64,000 bases of DNA from positions 12,401,001 to 12,465,000 of the forward strand of contig NC_071336.1 of NCBI RefSeq assembly GCF_027744825.2, written 5' to 3'. Under the pieces are notes generated by a model, which had not been told where the DNA came from, ran no database searches, and worked only from the letters and a program-made list of their open reading frames with translations. Shown here piece after piece: positions 34,340 to 45,759 of the stretch. Both the position numbers and the translations under genes were made by a program. The number at the start of each line of letters is the position of its first letter. The first letter of the stretch is position 1. This DNA comes from Synchiropus splendidus. Lineage: Eukaryota; Chordata; Actinopteri; Syngnathiformes; Callionymidae.

Positions 34340-35548
34340 GTCACAGTTGTTTGTTGAACAGTAACGTATTACATCAACAAATCAAAGTGCAGCAAAATGA
34401 TCACAATGTGTCATTAAAGGGACCCTCTCCAGCATTTCCCAGTCCTGTGATCCATGGTCATGTTTGACAATAAAACTTCTGTTCTACACGATGTGTAAGA
34501 GCCACGTCGTGTGGTTGCTTTCGTTTGTCCTCATGCCACACATAGGAGCAGTTTGTTTGGAAACTAGCATGACAACGTCTCAGGAAGACAACTTTCTGAG
34601 TGCCAAAATTCCATTCATAACTTGATCATTTGATTATTCTACTCATTTCAAATGTGTCCAGCTTCATGCTTCATGTATCTCCAAGAACATCACGGTGAGC
34701 ACAGGTGCCCAAGCAGGTATGTGATTCGTCCTTCTGATCTCAGACTGTGCACTTGCATACATCAATAGTCACACCATCAAGCGAGATGACACCTGTGTCG
34801 GGACAGCACCACCCTCTGGCCATTTCTGATGCTGCTGGGGTGAACAGCAATAATGGTGGGTCCTCTGAGGATCTCTCCAAGGGGGACGGTCTGACCTCAC
34901 TCCCTCCCTTGTTTGGACCTTGGTACGGATTGTAAGTGCTGTTTATACTCTACACCAGCTAGCTGCGCAAAGGGACACTGCAAATGCCTGCATATACAGA
35001 AGGCTGGGTTGTTGAAATTGTGGCGAAGGGTTAGCAACAATATTTGTCCTGTATGTCGTTCACATAGAAGAGAGTGACAACCTTAATCGTGACTGCACAA
35101 TGAACACACACGGACCACCTCATCTGCCATGGTGAGATTGAAAAGTGTAAAATAAAATAAAATAAAATAAAATAAAGCAAAGGCTTGTGTTTTGTGGATC
35201 CCTCTTATTAATGAGTTCAAGGACAGGGAATGTGGAAAAGAAAATGGGGTTCATGAATGCTCTTCATGCGGACGCAAAGAGGACAGGTGGACTGAGCAGG
35301 ATGGTTGTGATATGCTGAGGTGGAGGAGGCTGACTTGTTGAGGCAAACCGGATGGGAACGCTGGAAAAGAAGAAAACCCAAGTGTGGTCTGTGTTGCTCT
35401 TCCTCTGGCAATATTCTATTCAGAGTAGTCTATGCAATACAATGTCCAAATGTAAAAAAAAAAAACATTCAAATTCTGAACTTTGGTTTGTTTGCTGATG
35501 CCTCGGTTGCCAAAAATGACAAACCAACCGATATGACAGGTCAGTGTG
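34340..35548. other. Intergenic region between divergent lectin genes 2 and 3
   Basis: No exon was recognised. It holds a TAAAA pentanucleotide run at about 35149-35177. The two lectin genes are head-to-head across it. Confidence 0.55.
35149..35177. repeat. (AAAAT)n microsatellite
   Basis: Five to six tandem AAAAT units. Confidence 0.85.
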
Positions 35549-35550
35549 TG

Positions 35551-35558
35551 TATAAGAG
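35551..35558 (+). promoter_or_regulatory. TATA-like box of lectin gene 3
   Basis: TATAAGAG lies 143 bases before the ATG, a distance like those of the other two lectin genes. A 5' UTR intron may end at the acceptor TCCATTCCAG (about 35650). Confidence 0.5.
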
Positions 35559-35693
35559 GAAGCTGTTCTTTGTCGTGATCAGCATCTTCATTCAGCAGGT
35601 TTGATAAGACTATTCTCAAACTTCTCCGTCAAATTTTCTTTCCATTCCAGGTCTTTTTTTTTTCCTCATAAGAGAAAAACCGACATCTTCAGC

Positions 35694-37083
35694 ATGAAGG
35701 GGACGGTTGTGTCTCTACTTATTATCACCATGGTGGTGCAGACATTGCCTGGTAAGTGATCACACATCAAGTCACATCAGAGGAAGTTTCACACAAGAAA
35801 TATTTCTGCATTTCGTCAACAGAAACAACTTCTCCAGACTGGCAGGATTTCAACGATCGCAGTTACTACTTTGACAGCAACGTCAAAAGTTGGTTTGACG
35901 CTGAGGTAGGTGACTCTTTTTGAGCACTAACCTCCTTTATATTTGACATAAAGATTTTTTTTCTTTAGTTTCCCTACTCTCTAAATCCCTAAGAAAACAT
36001 TACAAGACCTGGAACTTAGCCGGGGACAGGCACAAGTTGTGATGACATGGTACACAAGCGAGGACGACAGGGTGACCTGACACAGATAAGATGAGCTGAT
36101 TCTGCTGCCTGGGGTCAGAGTCAGTTGTCGCCCCCAGCAATGCACGTCATCATACATGCTAACATGGCAAGCATGATCAGATTTATTTGCTCTGTCTTTG
36201 TTTACTCTGCACCCTGCACCTCATCTGAGGTCAAATAAAGCCCAGAAACAGAAATCTTGTCTTCACCGCTCATGTCCAGCCATATTTTGGTTTTCACCAA
36301 ATATCAGTGACTAGAACATTGGCATCATAACTCAACAAATTCAAATTAACACACAGTCAGCAGGTGGCAGTATCCTTCCCTCCCCCCAAACTGATCATGC
36401 ACTATTCGGCTCAACCCAAAACCATCATCCTAGCGTATGTAACTAGAATTATGTGTCAAATGTGTTGCTAATTGAACTTCTTTGTTTTGTTTTTAGAGTG
36501 AATGCCGGGGCCATAAGGGGCACCTTGCATCAATACATAGCTTTCCAGAGCACCGGTTCATCCAGACGCTAATAAAAAAAGTAGCTGGTGAAGGTGTTAC
36601 AACGTGGCTTGGAGGCAACAGCTGTCAAGAAGTAATAATCATGTCGGACACATTTCATTTTTGTTTTCCTCATATTTTGATACATTTCATTTCAGAGTGG
36701 AGTTTGGCTCTGGACTGACGGTTCACCACTCGATTATACATACTGGGCTGAGGAGCATCCAGCTGAGGGAAGATGCCTGACAATGAGTCAAGACGGTAAG
36801 TCACTTTGCCACATGCTGTCATAAGTTGTAACATTTTTGCCCGATACTGGGGGAAAATATTGTTTTGTATCATTGACATTTAAATGTAAAAAAAAAGATA
36901 CATATGTATCCTCAGCTTGTGTCTGAATTTTTTCGGTAAGAAAAAAATTGTTTTTTATTATTATGATTATTATTGCCATCACAATCATCATCATCATTTC
37001 TGTTGACAGATGGGCTTCTTTGGGCTGATGAATCATGCGACGATACGTCACATGCGTATGTGTGCACCAAGGATCAGCAATGA
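35694..37083 (+). CDS. Secreted C-type lectin domain protein 3 (short form)
   Basis: Five exons: 35694-35751 (signal), 35823-35905, 36497-36631, 36696-36795, 37010-37083 (stop TGA). Phases 1,0,0,1 agree; product 149 residues. The signal peptide is MKGTVVSLLIITMVVQ. The CTLD has WQDFNDRSYYF, SWFDAESECRGHKGHLASI, TTWLGGNSC, VWLWTDGS, YWAEEHPAEGRC, WADESC and YVCTK. It lacks the N-terminal cysteine pair present in lectins 1 and 2, and both the EPN/QPD motif and the full WND motif are gone (EHPAEG, WADE), so classic calcium-dependent sugar binding is unlikely. In this respect it is like the non-sugar-binding CTLDs of type II antifreeze and NK-type receptors, though here it is soluble. It is head-to-head with lectin 2 and on the opposite strand to both others. 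Confidence 0.9.
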
Positions 37084-37373
37084 AAACTATTTCCTCAAGC
37101 TAAACCTTGGAGTACTTGGTTAACAGTGAAACCGGCATGTTAAACAAACAAACAAACAAACAAAAAAAAAACAAAAAACTGAAACATCAGAGCAATATTC
37201 TTGTCGCATTTATTTCTCAGGACTATGTCATGAATCATTATGAAATGGAGAATAATTTGAGAATTTGAGTTCACAATGACTTTGCGAAGAATATGGATGG
37301 GTGCGTGATTGATGGTACATATTGGTTAGTCAAAAGGTTCCTGATATGAATCAGCAATAACATGACTGTGATT

Positions 37374-37486
37374 CTAATGTAAACTTTTGTATCTGAGCTT
37401 CAGCGCAACAATCTTGCGAGCAGCCTCCTCCTGTTCAGGTGTGAAAAAGGCGCATTCTGCCACTGTGGTGAAGTTGTCTTCCAGTC
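37374..37486 (-). CDS. Orphan terminal exon, possibly a SLAM-like cytoplasmic tail
   Basis: A minus-strand exon with acceptor TTTTTCCACACAG enters in phase 1 and reads GLEDNFTTVAECAFFTPEQ, then charged residues to LRYKSLH and stop TAG. LRYKSL fits the ITIM consensus. It joins in phase with the transmembrane exon of the partial SLAM-like gene at 42121, which is 4.6 kb upstream, but no other link is visible. It may instead belong to an unrecognised gene. Confidence 0.4.
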
Positions 37487-37639
37487 CTGTGTGGAAAAAA
37501 ATGCAACAATGCAAAACACAAAATTGAGTAAGATCAAATGTCACTGCACTTACTGTATATGGTTGAATGCAATTGTAATACTCAAATATAGTATGTAGCA
37601 TCACAGAAAGTATACAGTATTAGTGTGCAATGCCAATGT

Positions 37640-37770
37640 AAGATGATATGCCTGTTCTGTAGACGAAGAGTTTGAATGATTGAGGCCACAGCGCTTGCCA
37701 CTGTTAGCCCATGATTTAGAACGTGCTGCACAAGTGGCTCCTGTCTCACATCAACTATGAGATGCACCAC
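37640..37770 (-). mobile_element. Degenerate DNA-transposon-like coding relic
   Basis: The minus frame reads LIVDVRQEPLVQHVLNHGLT then ASIIQTLRLQNR. This resembles an N-terminal region of a transposon-encoded protein seen in fish, from memory and without a search. The frame is short and its context decayed. Confidence 0.3.
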
Positions 37771-38023
37771 TCAGCTTATCAGAAACCTGGTTGATCCTTT
37801 GTTGACTAATGCATCACACAGTTCCCTTCATTGGAGAAAGTGAAGATTCTTTGCAAATTCAGGAACGATATAGGGAAAAAGTCTCATGGAAATGTATAGA
37901 AATATGCTTGACATATTGACAACATGTTCTACCATTTAGCACGTAAAGACTTGTGCCATGAGCGAACACCGAAATGTTGTGAGAGGTACAGTAAGACTAT
38001 TCAACAAAGACCTGTGATAATAC

Positions 38024-38211
38024 TGTAATGGTTAGGATGTGTGTGCGTTGGAGATCTCGCGAGAGTGGTGAGGTGCCGGGTGTTTTTCAAGTTTCGGGTG
38101 AAAGGTTGTGTGTGCAACTTGAGTTTTGGAGGGAGGAACAGCAGCAGCACGTCGAATAAAAGAAGCATTTAATTTACATCCGTCTCGTTCCTGAATCCTC
38201 TGGACATTACA
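38024..38211. mobile_element. Solo-LTR-like element with 4-base target duplication
   Basis: A 188-base unit begins TGTAATGG and ends ACATTACA, so it has TG...CA ends with a short inverted repeat, and is flanked by ATAC on both sides (38020-38023 and 38212-38215). It contains CTCGCGAGAG and an AATAAA signal near its 3' end. The size is small for an LTR, so a miniature retroelement is also possible. Confidence 0.6.
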
Positions 38212-38215
38212 ATAC

Positions 38216-39103
38216 GTTTTATGTGAAATGTCATAAGTGAGTGAAAATGTAGGAAATAGAATTGTACTGAGTCATTTGCATGGATAAACCAATGCATTGG
38301 CAACTTGAAGAAATGAGAAACTGCGTGACACACTGACGACTGAACAAGTTTTGAGAATTTTTGAAGTATTTTTTTATAATCTATTATTTTTGTTTTTTAA
38401 ACGTGAGCTAAACTGATGGTAGCCCCACAGTGTCCTTAGACTATTGTAACAGCGACCCCTGGTTTAGAAACATGCTCCCCACAGAGCATGTGTCGGTGAG
38501 TACCATCACCTTCACAACTTTTGGCTCAATGTTAATTCAAAAGAAAATTGTTGCTAAACAAAGACAGTAATTCTGATGTTGTTCATTTAACGTGAGCTGA
38601 CTCCTGCTGTGAGAATGGTTTGTACACCTGTCGGTCTTCCACCTCACCAACACCGGGTCAACATGCTGCTCATGTGATTGAAGTAGGCAAACACTCTTGG
38701 ACATTTGCTGCTGACGCAGACTTGTGGCAATACACATGGAAATGCTCACCATGGATAACTATGCACCTTTATACAATGATAGATTAACTCATCACCTTTC
38801 GCATATAACACATTCACACATTCATTTTGCATTCTTTGGAATGCATTTTCAACATATTGCCCCTCTTGGCCCTTGAAAAACACGGGTGCACATGTGTTGG
38901 CTTGTGCTGCAGACTAACAGTGGTAAACAAATATACATCGCAAAAAAATCAATAAATCAATAACATTTTCATTAAAAAACAGACAAATGGTAGAGCACAA
39001 AATGGTATACTGGGTTGGTAGACTTAACTTAATTTTGCAGTAAAGTATATATATAAATATAAATAATGATAAAAAAAAAACACTACAATTCATTGTAGGG
39101 TAC
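38216..39103. other. Spacer downstream of the SLAM-like region
   Basis: AT-rich; no exon recognised. Confidence 0.5.
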
Positions 39104-39109
39104 TTTATT
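39104..39109 (-). terminator. Polyadenylation signal, minus strand
   Basis: AATAAA on minus (TTTATT on plus) follows a possible last exon ending near 39387 or 39347. Confidence 0.4.
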
Positions 39110-39346
39110 GTATAAAATATGACTTTACATAGCTTTTTTAAGTCAGCGGCTGTAAATATAACAGTTATAATATAGTTCTTCTTACAGCAATTCCATGTTA
39201 CTATAAGAGTATAATGTATAAAATGTGGATCACTAGGGAAGTCCAAAACATGGGCCTTGTCAGAACAGCGCATTACATGAATCACTGTGGAGGCCAGAGC
39301 ACTTCAGGTTTCTGCTCACTCTGGCATCACTCACAGCAGCGGGAGT

Positions 39347-39462
39347 CTAAAGACAGAGAATGGGAGTCAATGGAGTCAGGGCACACTTAATGGTCAGATT
39401 CCAACTGTTGTGACAGGGAATTACACCCTTCATCCTCGGAGTCATCTCGGACAATGCTACCT
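39347..39462 (-). CDS. Possible last exon of the partial SLAM-like gene
   Basis: Acceptor CTCCTTTCTTTTAG precedes AGGTAGC. In the phase expected from the membrane exon at 42121 it reads EVALSEMTPRMKG and on to stop TAG. In another phase it reads GSIVRDDSEDEGCN to stop at 39387, which looks more like a cytoplasmic tail, but then an extra exon is needed. A polyadenylation signal follows. Neither reading has a tyrosine motif. Confidence 0.35.
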
Positions 39463-39645
39463 CTAAAAGAAAGGAGAAATTGGGAATGGCATTAGAAAAA
39501 AACCCCCAGGCATTTAACATCTCGTTCAGTTCGGTTTGCTCTCTGGAGTCACTATGGTCAAGAACAAAGTGTGCAGTAAAACAAAGACCCCTAGAGTAAA
39601 TTAGTACAGTATCTTGACATGTACAGTCATTCCCTTTATCCCAAT

Positions 39646-40778
39646 TAGGGATGGGCGATACGGACATAAAAGTTATCATGATAAATGTTGAAATTTCGGC
39701 GGTAACGATAATTATCACGATAAATACATTTTTATTCTTTTCCATGTGTTGGACACAACAGTCTCTCTTGAAACTGTTTTATGAAACTCATTGGTGGAGC
39801 TTGTCTCCAACATCATTATTTGTTTATGTTTAAATATAATGGTTAACTAAGTGTAGAGATTAGAAATTCAATGTTTCAAGTCTCTGGTAGAAGCCGCTCG
39901 TGTCTGACAGACTGCTCTGCCAGCTCTATTTAGGGGTTAAATAGTGCTGTCAGTCTGCTGTGTCTCATGTCTCTTAACAGTTGACTTTAACTATGGTCCA
40001 GTCTGGACACATTCCCCAGGTGCTATTGAAGAAATATTAGAAATAATGTGAATAAATGATCATTTAGTCATTTTCTATTCTCAAAATCATTATACAAACT
40101 ACCAGTCCTTTGTCTTGTGTGATGACATTTTTTTTCAGAATTCTCTCTCCGAAAATGGATGTTTTCCATTGCCTTTTTGAAGATTTGACTTTAACCGTTT
40201 TATAATATGTTGATGGTCCCTAAGTGATCCTGGGTCATAGCATTAGTGCTGCCTGTGAGAGTGTGTCCGTGATCAGTGAACCCTAATGGGGACACGGTAG
40301 AGGACGCCACCAACAATACCAGAGTGGAGGTCCGTCCAATAACTAACCATTTTCACCACGGTGCTTCGCTGAGGCGCCAACGCAGCGGGAAACCTGCATG
40401 GGTTGATATGAACCAAGGCAGACGACCGCTTCAGAGAACCTATAAGGACCACTCCATCTAATAAAATAAACACGGATCCAGAGACTCAGAGTCAACCAAT
40501 GTCCTTATCAAAGTTTAAGTTTATCAAAAGTTTAAAATTACGACTGTGAACCAATGTCCACCACACTCTCCACAACTGTCACAAGCCAGTGTCGACTGTC
40601 AAATGCCTCAAAGCTGGAGAGCGCAGCGAGCCGTTGCAGTCTCGCCATGTTCAAGTGTGCAGGTGCAACGCATCTACTGAGCCGTGTGTTTATCGAATTT
40701 ATCGTGAGATGCAGAATTGTCATGGTGGAGCTTGTGTGTGGCGGTATACCGTGTACGATAACTTATCGCCCATCCCTA
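39646..40778. mobile_element. Nonautonomous hAT element (1133 bp) with perfect 8-bp target duplication
   Basis: The left terminus TAGGGATGGGCGATA is exactly inverted at the right (TATCGCCCATCCCTA). Direct 8-base copies of ATCCCAAT flank both sides (39638-39645 and 40779-40786), the mark of hAT transposition. Inside there is no transposase; open frames are chance. It sits between the membrane exon of the partial SLAM-like gene and its candidate tail exons. Confidence 0.93.
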
Positions 40779-41341
40779 ATCCCAATTTATGCCAAATGCA
40801 ATTGTGTAGAGTGTGCAGTGGAAAATACAATACAAATCATTGTGGCACTTGACACCGACCACGTCTCCACTGCAGCCCGGTTGACGTGGAGAACTGTTAT
40901 TTCTGTCCTCATTCGCTACAGAAACACACACATGCTGAATTTACCATATTGTCTTGGTCGTCCTGGATCATGGATACGTTTTCTACAGTTACACATCATC
41001 ATCATCTTCTTATGTTCTGCAAGAGAATTAGAAAAGCATGAGCTCGTTCACCGTCGTACACACAAAAATATATGTGCAAGGTTTTCACATCACAAAGACC
41101 TGTTGATGACTCCTGAGTCACCCTGCAGCATTCGTTGATCAAATCTTACTAAAGCTTTTCTTTTCTTTGCAGCTTCAAAGAGGAGTAAAATATAAAGCAG
41201 TGTCCAGCTGGTCGTCTTGCTCAAATAAGCTATTGGGTCATTAACACAGACTCAATATTTCACAGTGTATTCTGTCAGTTTGAGCTGTTTAAGGATGTCT
41301 AAGGATGCAACTCCCTGTCACAAAGTACCATGTATAAATAT

Positions 41342-41968
41342 TAGGGGTGGGATTCGATTAAAAAAAATCGAATTTGTGATGAATTAATCTCAATTAATCC
41401 CAGTTTAATGGTATAAGAATATTTGCCACAAGAAGCCACATTTTTCAATTTGAATGAATTTGGTACATTACTGAATCAAATGATGGAGCCATACATACAT
41501 TTAAACAACAAAAAAATCTTTATTTTGCATCAGTTTGACAATAGCACAATAAACCACGATAGTGGCTATATTCAAGTTTTTATATCACCTTATTTAAACT
41601 AAAGCTCTTTTAATGTCTTGGAAATATTTGTATAAGAATTTCAATGTTATAAGAATTTCAAGTTCATTCAGTGTAATGGAAACCCTGCTTTTGTTCAGGG
41701 AAAAACATCCCTGAACCAAAGCAAACAGATGCTTTTGTTTGCTTTTGTTCAGGGATTCCTCCATGTTTGTTGTTGTTGTTATCATCCTAGCTGCCACGTG
41801 TCTTGTGCGTCAGTGTGATCAGCGGACCAGGAACTCCTGCACTTACAAAGGTTCCCTGTTGTCTGGAGAGCAAACTGTTCAATTGAATTAAATTAAACAA
41901 TTTTAATTAGTAATTAATTAATCGTAATAATGTTGTAATTATTTAATCATAATTAAGTCCCACCACTA
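41342..41968. mobile_element. Nonautonomous hAT element (627 bp) with 8-bp target duplication
   Basis: Ends TAGGGGTGGGA and TCCCACCACTA are near-perfect inverted repeats. ATAAATAT is duplicated at 41334-41341 and 41969-41976. The interior is AT-rich, with AATTAATC runs at both ends extending the inverted arms and no coding frame of note. It is a different family from the 1133-base element nearby. Confidence 0.88.
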
Positions 41969-42120
41969 ATAAATATATGAACAACTTTGTAAGACACATT
42001 CTTGAGTCGATGACATGTTATTCAGAGGTAGACTCAGCATAATCACTGACAGTAAAGCATTTCCTTTTCCCCATTCTCATCTCTGCTGCAGTACAGTGAC
42101 CTGTAAAAGGTTGATCCTAC

Positions 42121-42551
42121 CTAGGCATTTCCTCCGCAGTATAATGCAGGTCACAATTCGTCCCAAAAAGACAACTGCAAGAATAACCACAATGACGACT
42201 GTAGAGTCACCGACTTGGCTGCATCCAGCATAGTTTTCTGAAAGATAAGTACAATCAGGATTACAGACAGAAGTCATTTCTCAATACCAAACCACCTCCA
42301 CAAACCTTTGTAACAATTGTTTGCAGTGAACCGCACCTCTTCTTCACTCAGGGGGTTGAAGACACGACACACATAAACCTTATCATCGTGTTCACCCCCC
42401 AGATGTATCTTCAGACTGGTTCCTTGATGCCTTGTGCCATTCAAGATCCACTCATAACTGAGGAAGTCAGCACGCCCGGATGCAGAGCAGCCCAGGCTTG
42501 CCCTTGAGTCCCTTTCCACCTTACAGCAAACTCTAGCGTCGGTCACATTGT
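42121..42551 (-). pseudogene. Partial SLAM/CD2-family receptor (C2-type Ig plus transmembrane exons)
   Basis: Two exons are clear on minus: 42551-42306 (Ig C2-type domain: VCCKVERDSRASLGC, SYEWILNG, DDKVYVCRVFNPLSEEE, FTANNC) and 42237-42121 (membrane segment TVVIVVILAVVFLG, then RRKC). Both have phase 1 ends like the complete gene next door, whose second domain ends in the same style (VKNPLNEEEVSFTAKHC). The V-type exon and signal exon expected upstream were not found before 43230, and the tail exons are uncertain because two hAT elements lie in the following intron. It may be a decayed duplicate or a gene with a divergent first domain; the two visible exons themselves are intact. Confidence 0.65.
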
Positions 42552-43237
42552 CTTTGGAAAAAAAGTGAATATGTTAAACATGCTCTTCGCATCTGTACCA
42601 TTCAGAACAAGATTTTGACACTAAATGCAACAAGTCAGCATCCAAACAAGCCGAGTTTACTAGCTTCCAGATCCTTTGAGGAAGTGATGCAGAGGAACCT
42701 GTCATCAGGCCACTGTTGGACAGATAGACAAAAATAAGAGGTATAACTGATTTAACAAAAAAACCTGACTGTGAGGGAAGTTGATGTGACTCCAGCATAC
42801 AAGCTTGTTCATAATGTGTGATTTGGTGATGTGATATTCCACTGGATGCAAGCAGATAGATGCTGAACTTGCTCATGATGATGTAGGGAAAGAGCCATTT
42901 GTCTCGTCTGGACATATTTTTTTAATGAACACAACATCAGTACAACATTTTAAAAAATGTAAACAGTGACTCAGTGGTGGGTGTGATGAAATCACGAGCT
43001 GGGACGTTCAACCGAGGCCTCCTTATACAGTATGGTTGGTTGGTGTGAGCATTCGATGTGTATTTTCAGCACCCAGATCTATTAAATCTCCAATATTTCA
43101 CAAGTTCTTTAAATAAAGAGTTCTGCAAAAGAACCTGTTTTGGGGAAGTCCAGAAGGTTTTCTAACAAGCCGCTCCAATAAACCTGAACGCAGAAAAGAG
43201 GAAATCCAGTCAACACACAATATTAAAAATCTGACAC

Positions 43238-43243
43238 TTTATT
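43238..43243 (-). terminator. Polyadenylation signal of the complete SLAM-like gene
   Basis: AATAAA on minus, in the sequence ATTTCTACA-free context GAAATAAAGTGTCAG. It would imply a 3' UTR of about 2.5 kb. Confidence 0.4.
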
Positions 43244-45759
43244 TCACAAGCGTAATGGATTTGAATGCAATTACCAAGCGTTTCAGTGTAATTATCAATG
43301 AAACATTGTTGTAGTTCAAAACTACCAGCATGAATCTCACCGTGTATTTACTTCACACATGCAACTGATATTAAAGTCCCATCGGGTGTAGCACATATAT
43401 TTCAGATGTGATCATTGAAGAGAAGTGAAGCTGGTTCCTCATTCTCCAATTTATCCAAACTTAAAATGCTTGCTCTAAGTTGACAGAGCTGAAGCTTCGT
43501 ACACAAACAAAAAAATAAAAACATTAAAAAAACATTAAATTAGCACATAGTCTAAAAATGTAGTTGAGGCAGAAGCCAAGGTGCAGCAAACTAGCACTTG
43601 GTAAAAACAGGGAGCTGGCTCTACTGCGTAGATATTCCTGAAAGAAAACCATGACGTCCTTCTCTTTCAGTTTGCTGCTCTGGCCTGTTTGATATTGAAA
43701 TGCAATGTACTCGCCAGCCAACAGGGTGCAGCAACACGTCCCATGTGCAATGCAATGCACAAGCAATTTCTGTTTTGAGGGACTTTGACGACACGCTTTG
43801 TGCTTTGAATGTCTCTCACCAGGATATTATCACCACAACTGCGGAGTAAGGGATTCCACTCCTGTCTGTTGGCAACTTTTTTAATGATTGAGTTTCATCT
43901 TCCCGTTGTCAACAAATTCATACACGCAGACATCAAGTACACTTCGTAAATAAAAAATTACAAAGCAAAGTAACAGAAAAACTCCAAATCTAGCTACAAT
44001 TATAATAAAGATAAAAGGCCATCAGTCCATAGTGTTAGTTTGAAATACCACTGAGTGTGACTTCATTGACTTTCTAACAGATTTTTAAATACAATAACAT
44101 AATAAAAGAAAAACAAGCAAGTCACTCAATCATCAAATTTTCATTAAATAGCATGTCTGACATGATTAGAGTCACGACTCTGCCTGAATGTACTGCACCG
44201 GACCATGAAACACTTCCTCATACACACACCTCATGCTGAGGAGACTTTTAACTGCCTCAGACAGCTCCTCAGGTAAGGCACATAATACAATAATAATACA
44301 CCTTCTGGTGTATTATTTCACCGATTGAACATTCTTACCAATGATTTTGGAATGCAAGGAATCTTGCCAGAAGGCAGTTGGCTACAGTGTTGGCAAGCGC
44401 CCATGAAAAATCCACATGGGAGTGTCTTAAATGAAGTTATTTACAGAAACGGTCATATTTACAGACCAACGAAAGGTTGCTAAGCAATGACATGCAACTA
44501 AAACAGAAATGTTGCAAACACACTTCACAAAGCAAAATCCAAGTGCAGGTTCTCCTCAACAGCAGCTGAAACTCATTCACATAGAAAACGACAACGATGG
44601 CTTTGCCCTCATGATTTAAAGAACAGAAGACAATTAATACTTCATGTGCTGAATTTAGAAATGCACAGTCAATTCTTGAGTTTGGGAGTTTTTGGAGGAT
44701 TTTTGTTTTGGGAATTTTTTGGGGGATTTTTTTTTGTTCACAGCCACTGACAATGTTTACATGCAGAGAGTGGCCCGACTAAGGCAATGGCTCAATTATC
44801 CACAAATGTGATGGCAACGCCGTGTCTTTAAACCGGCCAGCCCTAAACAGTAGGGCGCGACGGCGATCGCACGCGGTCGGCGGATTGGTTGATAGAAGCC
44901 TTGCATGTGTCAAGGCTATGTGGTAGTGGGAATACGTTACTTTACTTACTGACATGGTGTGTTAGTGACAGAAGCCGAGACGGAGTCGGCTCAACAACCG
45001 TCAACACTGGAGCTTTTCAACAGCTCTTTACTGCAGAATCAGACGAGGCAGTGAAACAGGGCAGCGCAGTGTAACTGCTGCAGCTGCGACGACTTACTCC
45101 TCTGTGCAAACCAAGGGGAGCAAAGTCATGCTAATGCTGCACTTTAGCCTTGATACGAAATCCCATTGCGCACCACCTCAGCGAGAGAGATCGCATCTTC
45201 ATGTGCAGCAGTTGTGTGACATTCTCTAGTCAGCAGCACCATGGCTTAGTTGCCCAGAAGCAGCAGGAAACAGCACTCAAATTTCATTCTGCAGTCACAG
45301 ACAAGTAACTATAAGCTGCCAAAACCATAGCAATAGTGTATCAAACAGGTAACAGCATGAGCTTCTACAAGTTCTCACTCCAGCTGATGGAGCTGAAGTG
45401 TGTTATTTAAATGTGACAGAGAATCTGTTTCTGGTCGAGACCTGTTCAAAGAATAATGAAAAAGGACAAGGACTTGAAAAATGATTGGCCACCATTGAAA
45501 CTTGCCATAATGAAGTTGGTTAAAACGACTGTTTGATAGTGAAGAGGCACACTAGGCTGAAGGTAGTCAAGATTAGGCTAGTGGTGTGTATATCTTGACA
45601 CCTGATGTAATATTTCGAAGGTCATATATCAAATATTTCAATAAAATATCAGAGTGTGACTTTTCACAGACTTTGAATCCCATTCTCTGACGCATGGTTG
45701 ATTTACTCCTCGGTGCTGTTGCTTCCTGCCCCTCTCACATGGGAAGTGCCGTTTCGAAG
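43244..45759 (-). other. Probable long 3' UTR of the SLAM-like gene
   Basis: No coding exon on either strand. Contains T-rich runs near 44700 and a short CG-rich patch at 44840-44890. Confidence 0.45.

Noticed and set aside
40554..41138. 194-codon plus-strand open frame
   Set aside because: It spans the right end of a hAT element and flanking DNA, so it cannot be an old conserved gene; no domain is visible.
42574..42915. Minus frame as the missing V domain of the partial SLAM-like gene
   Set aside because: It lacks the WxxN and DSGxY type motifs of the complete gene and has no phase-matched splice sites.
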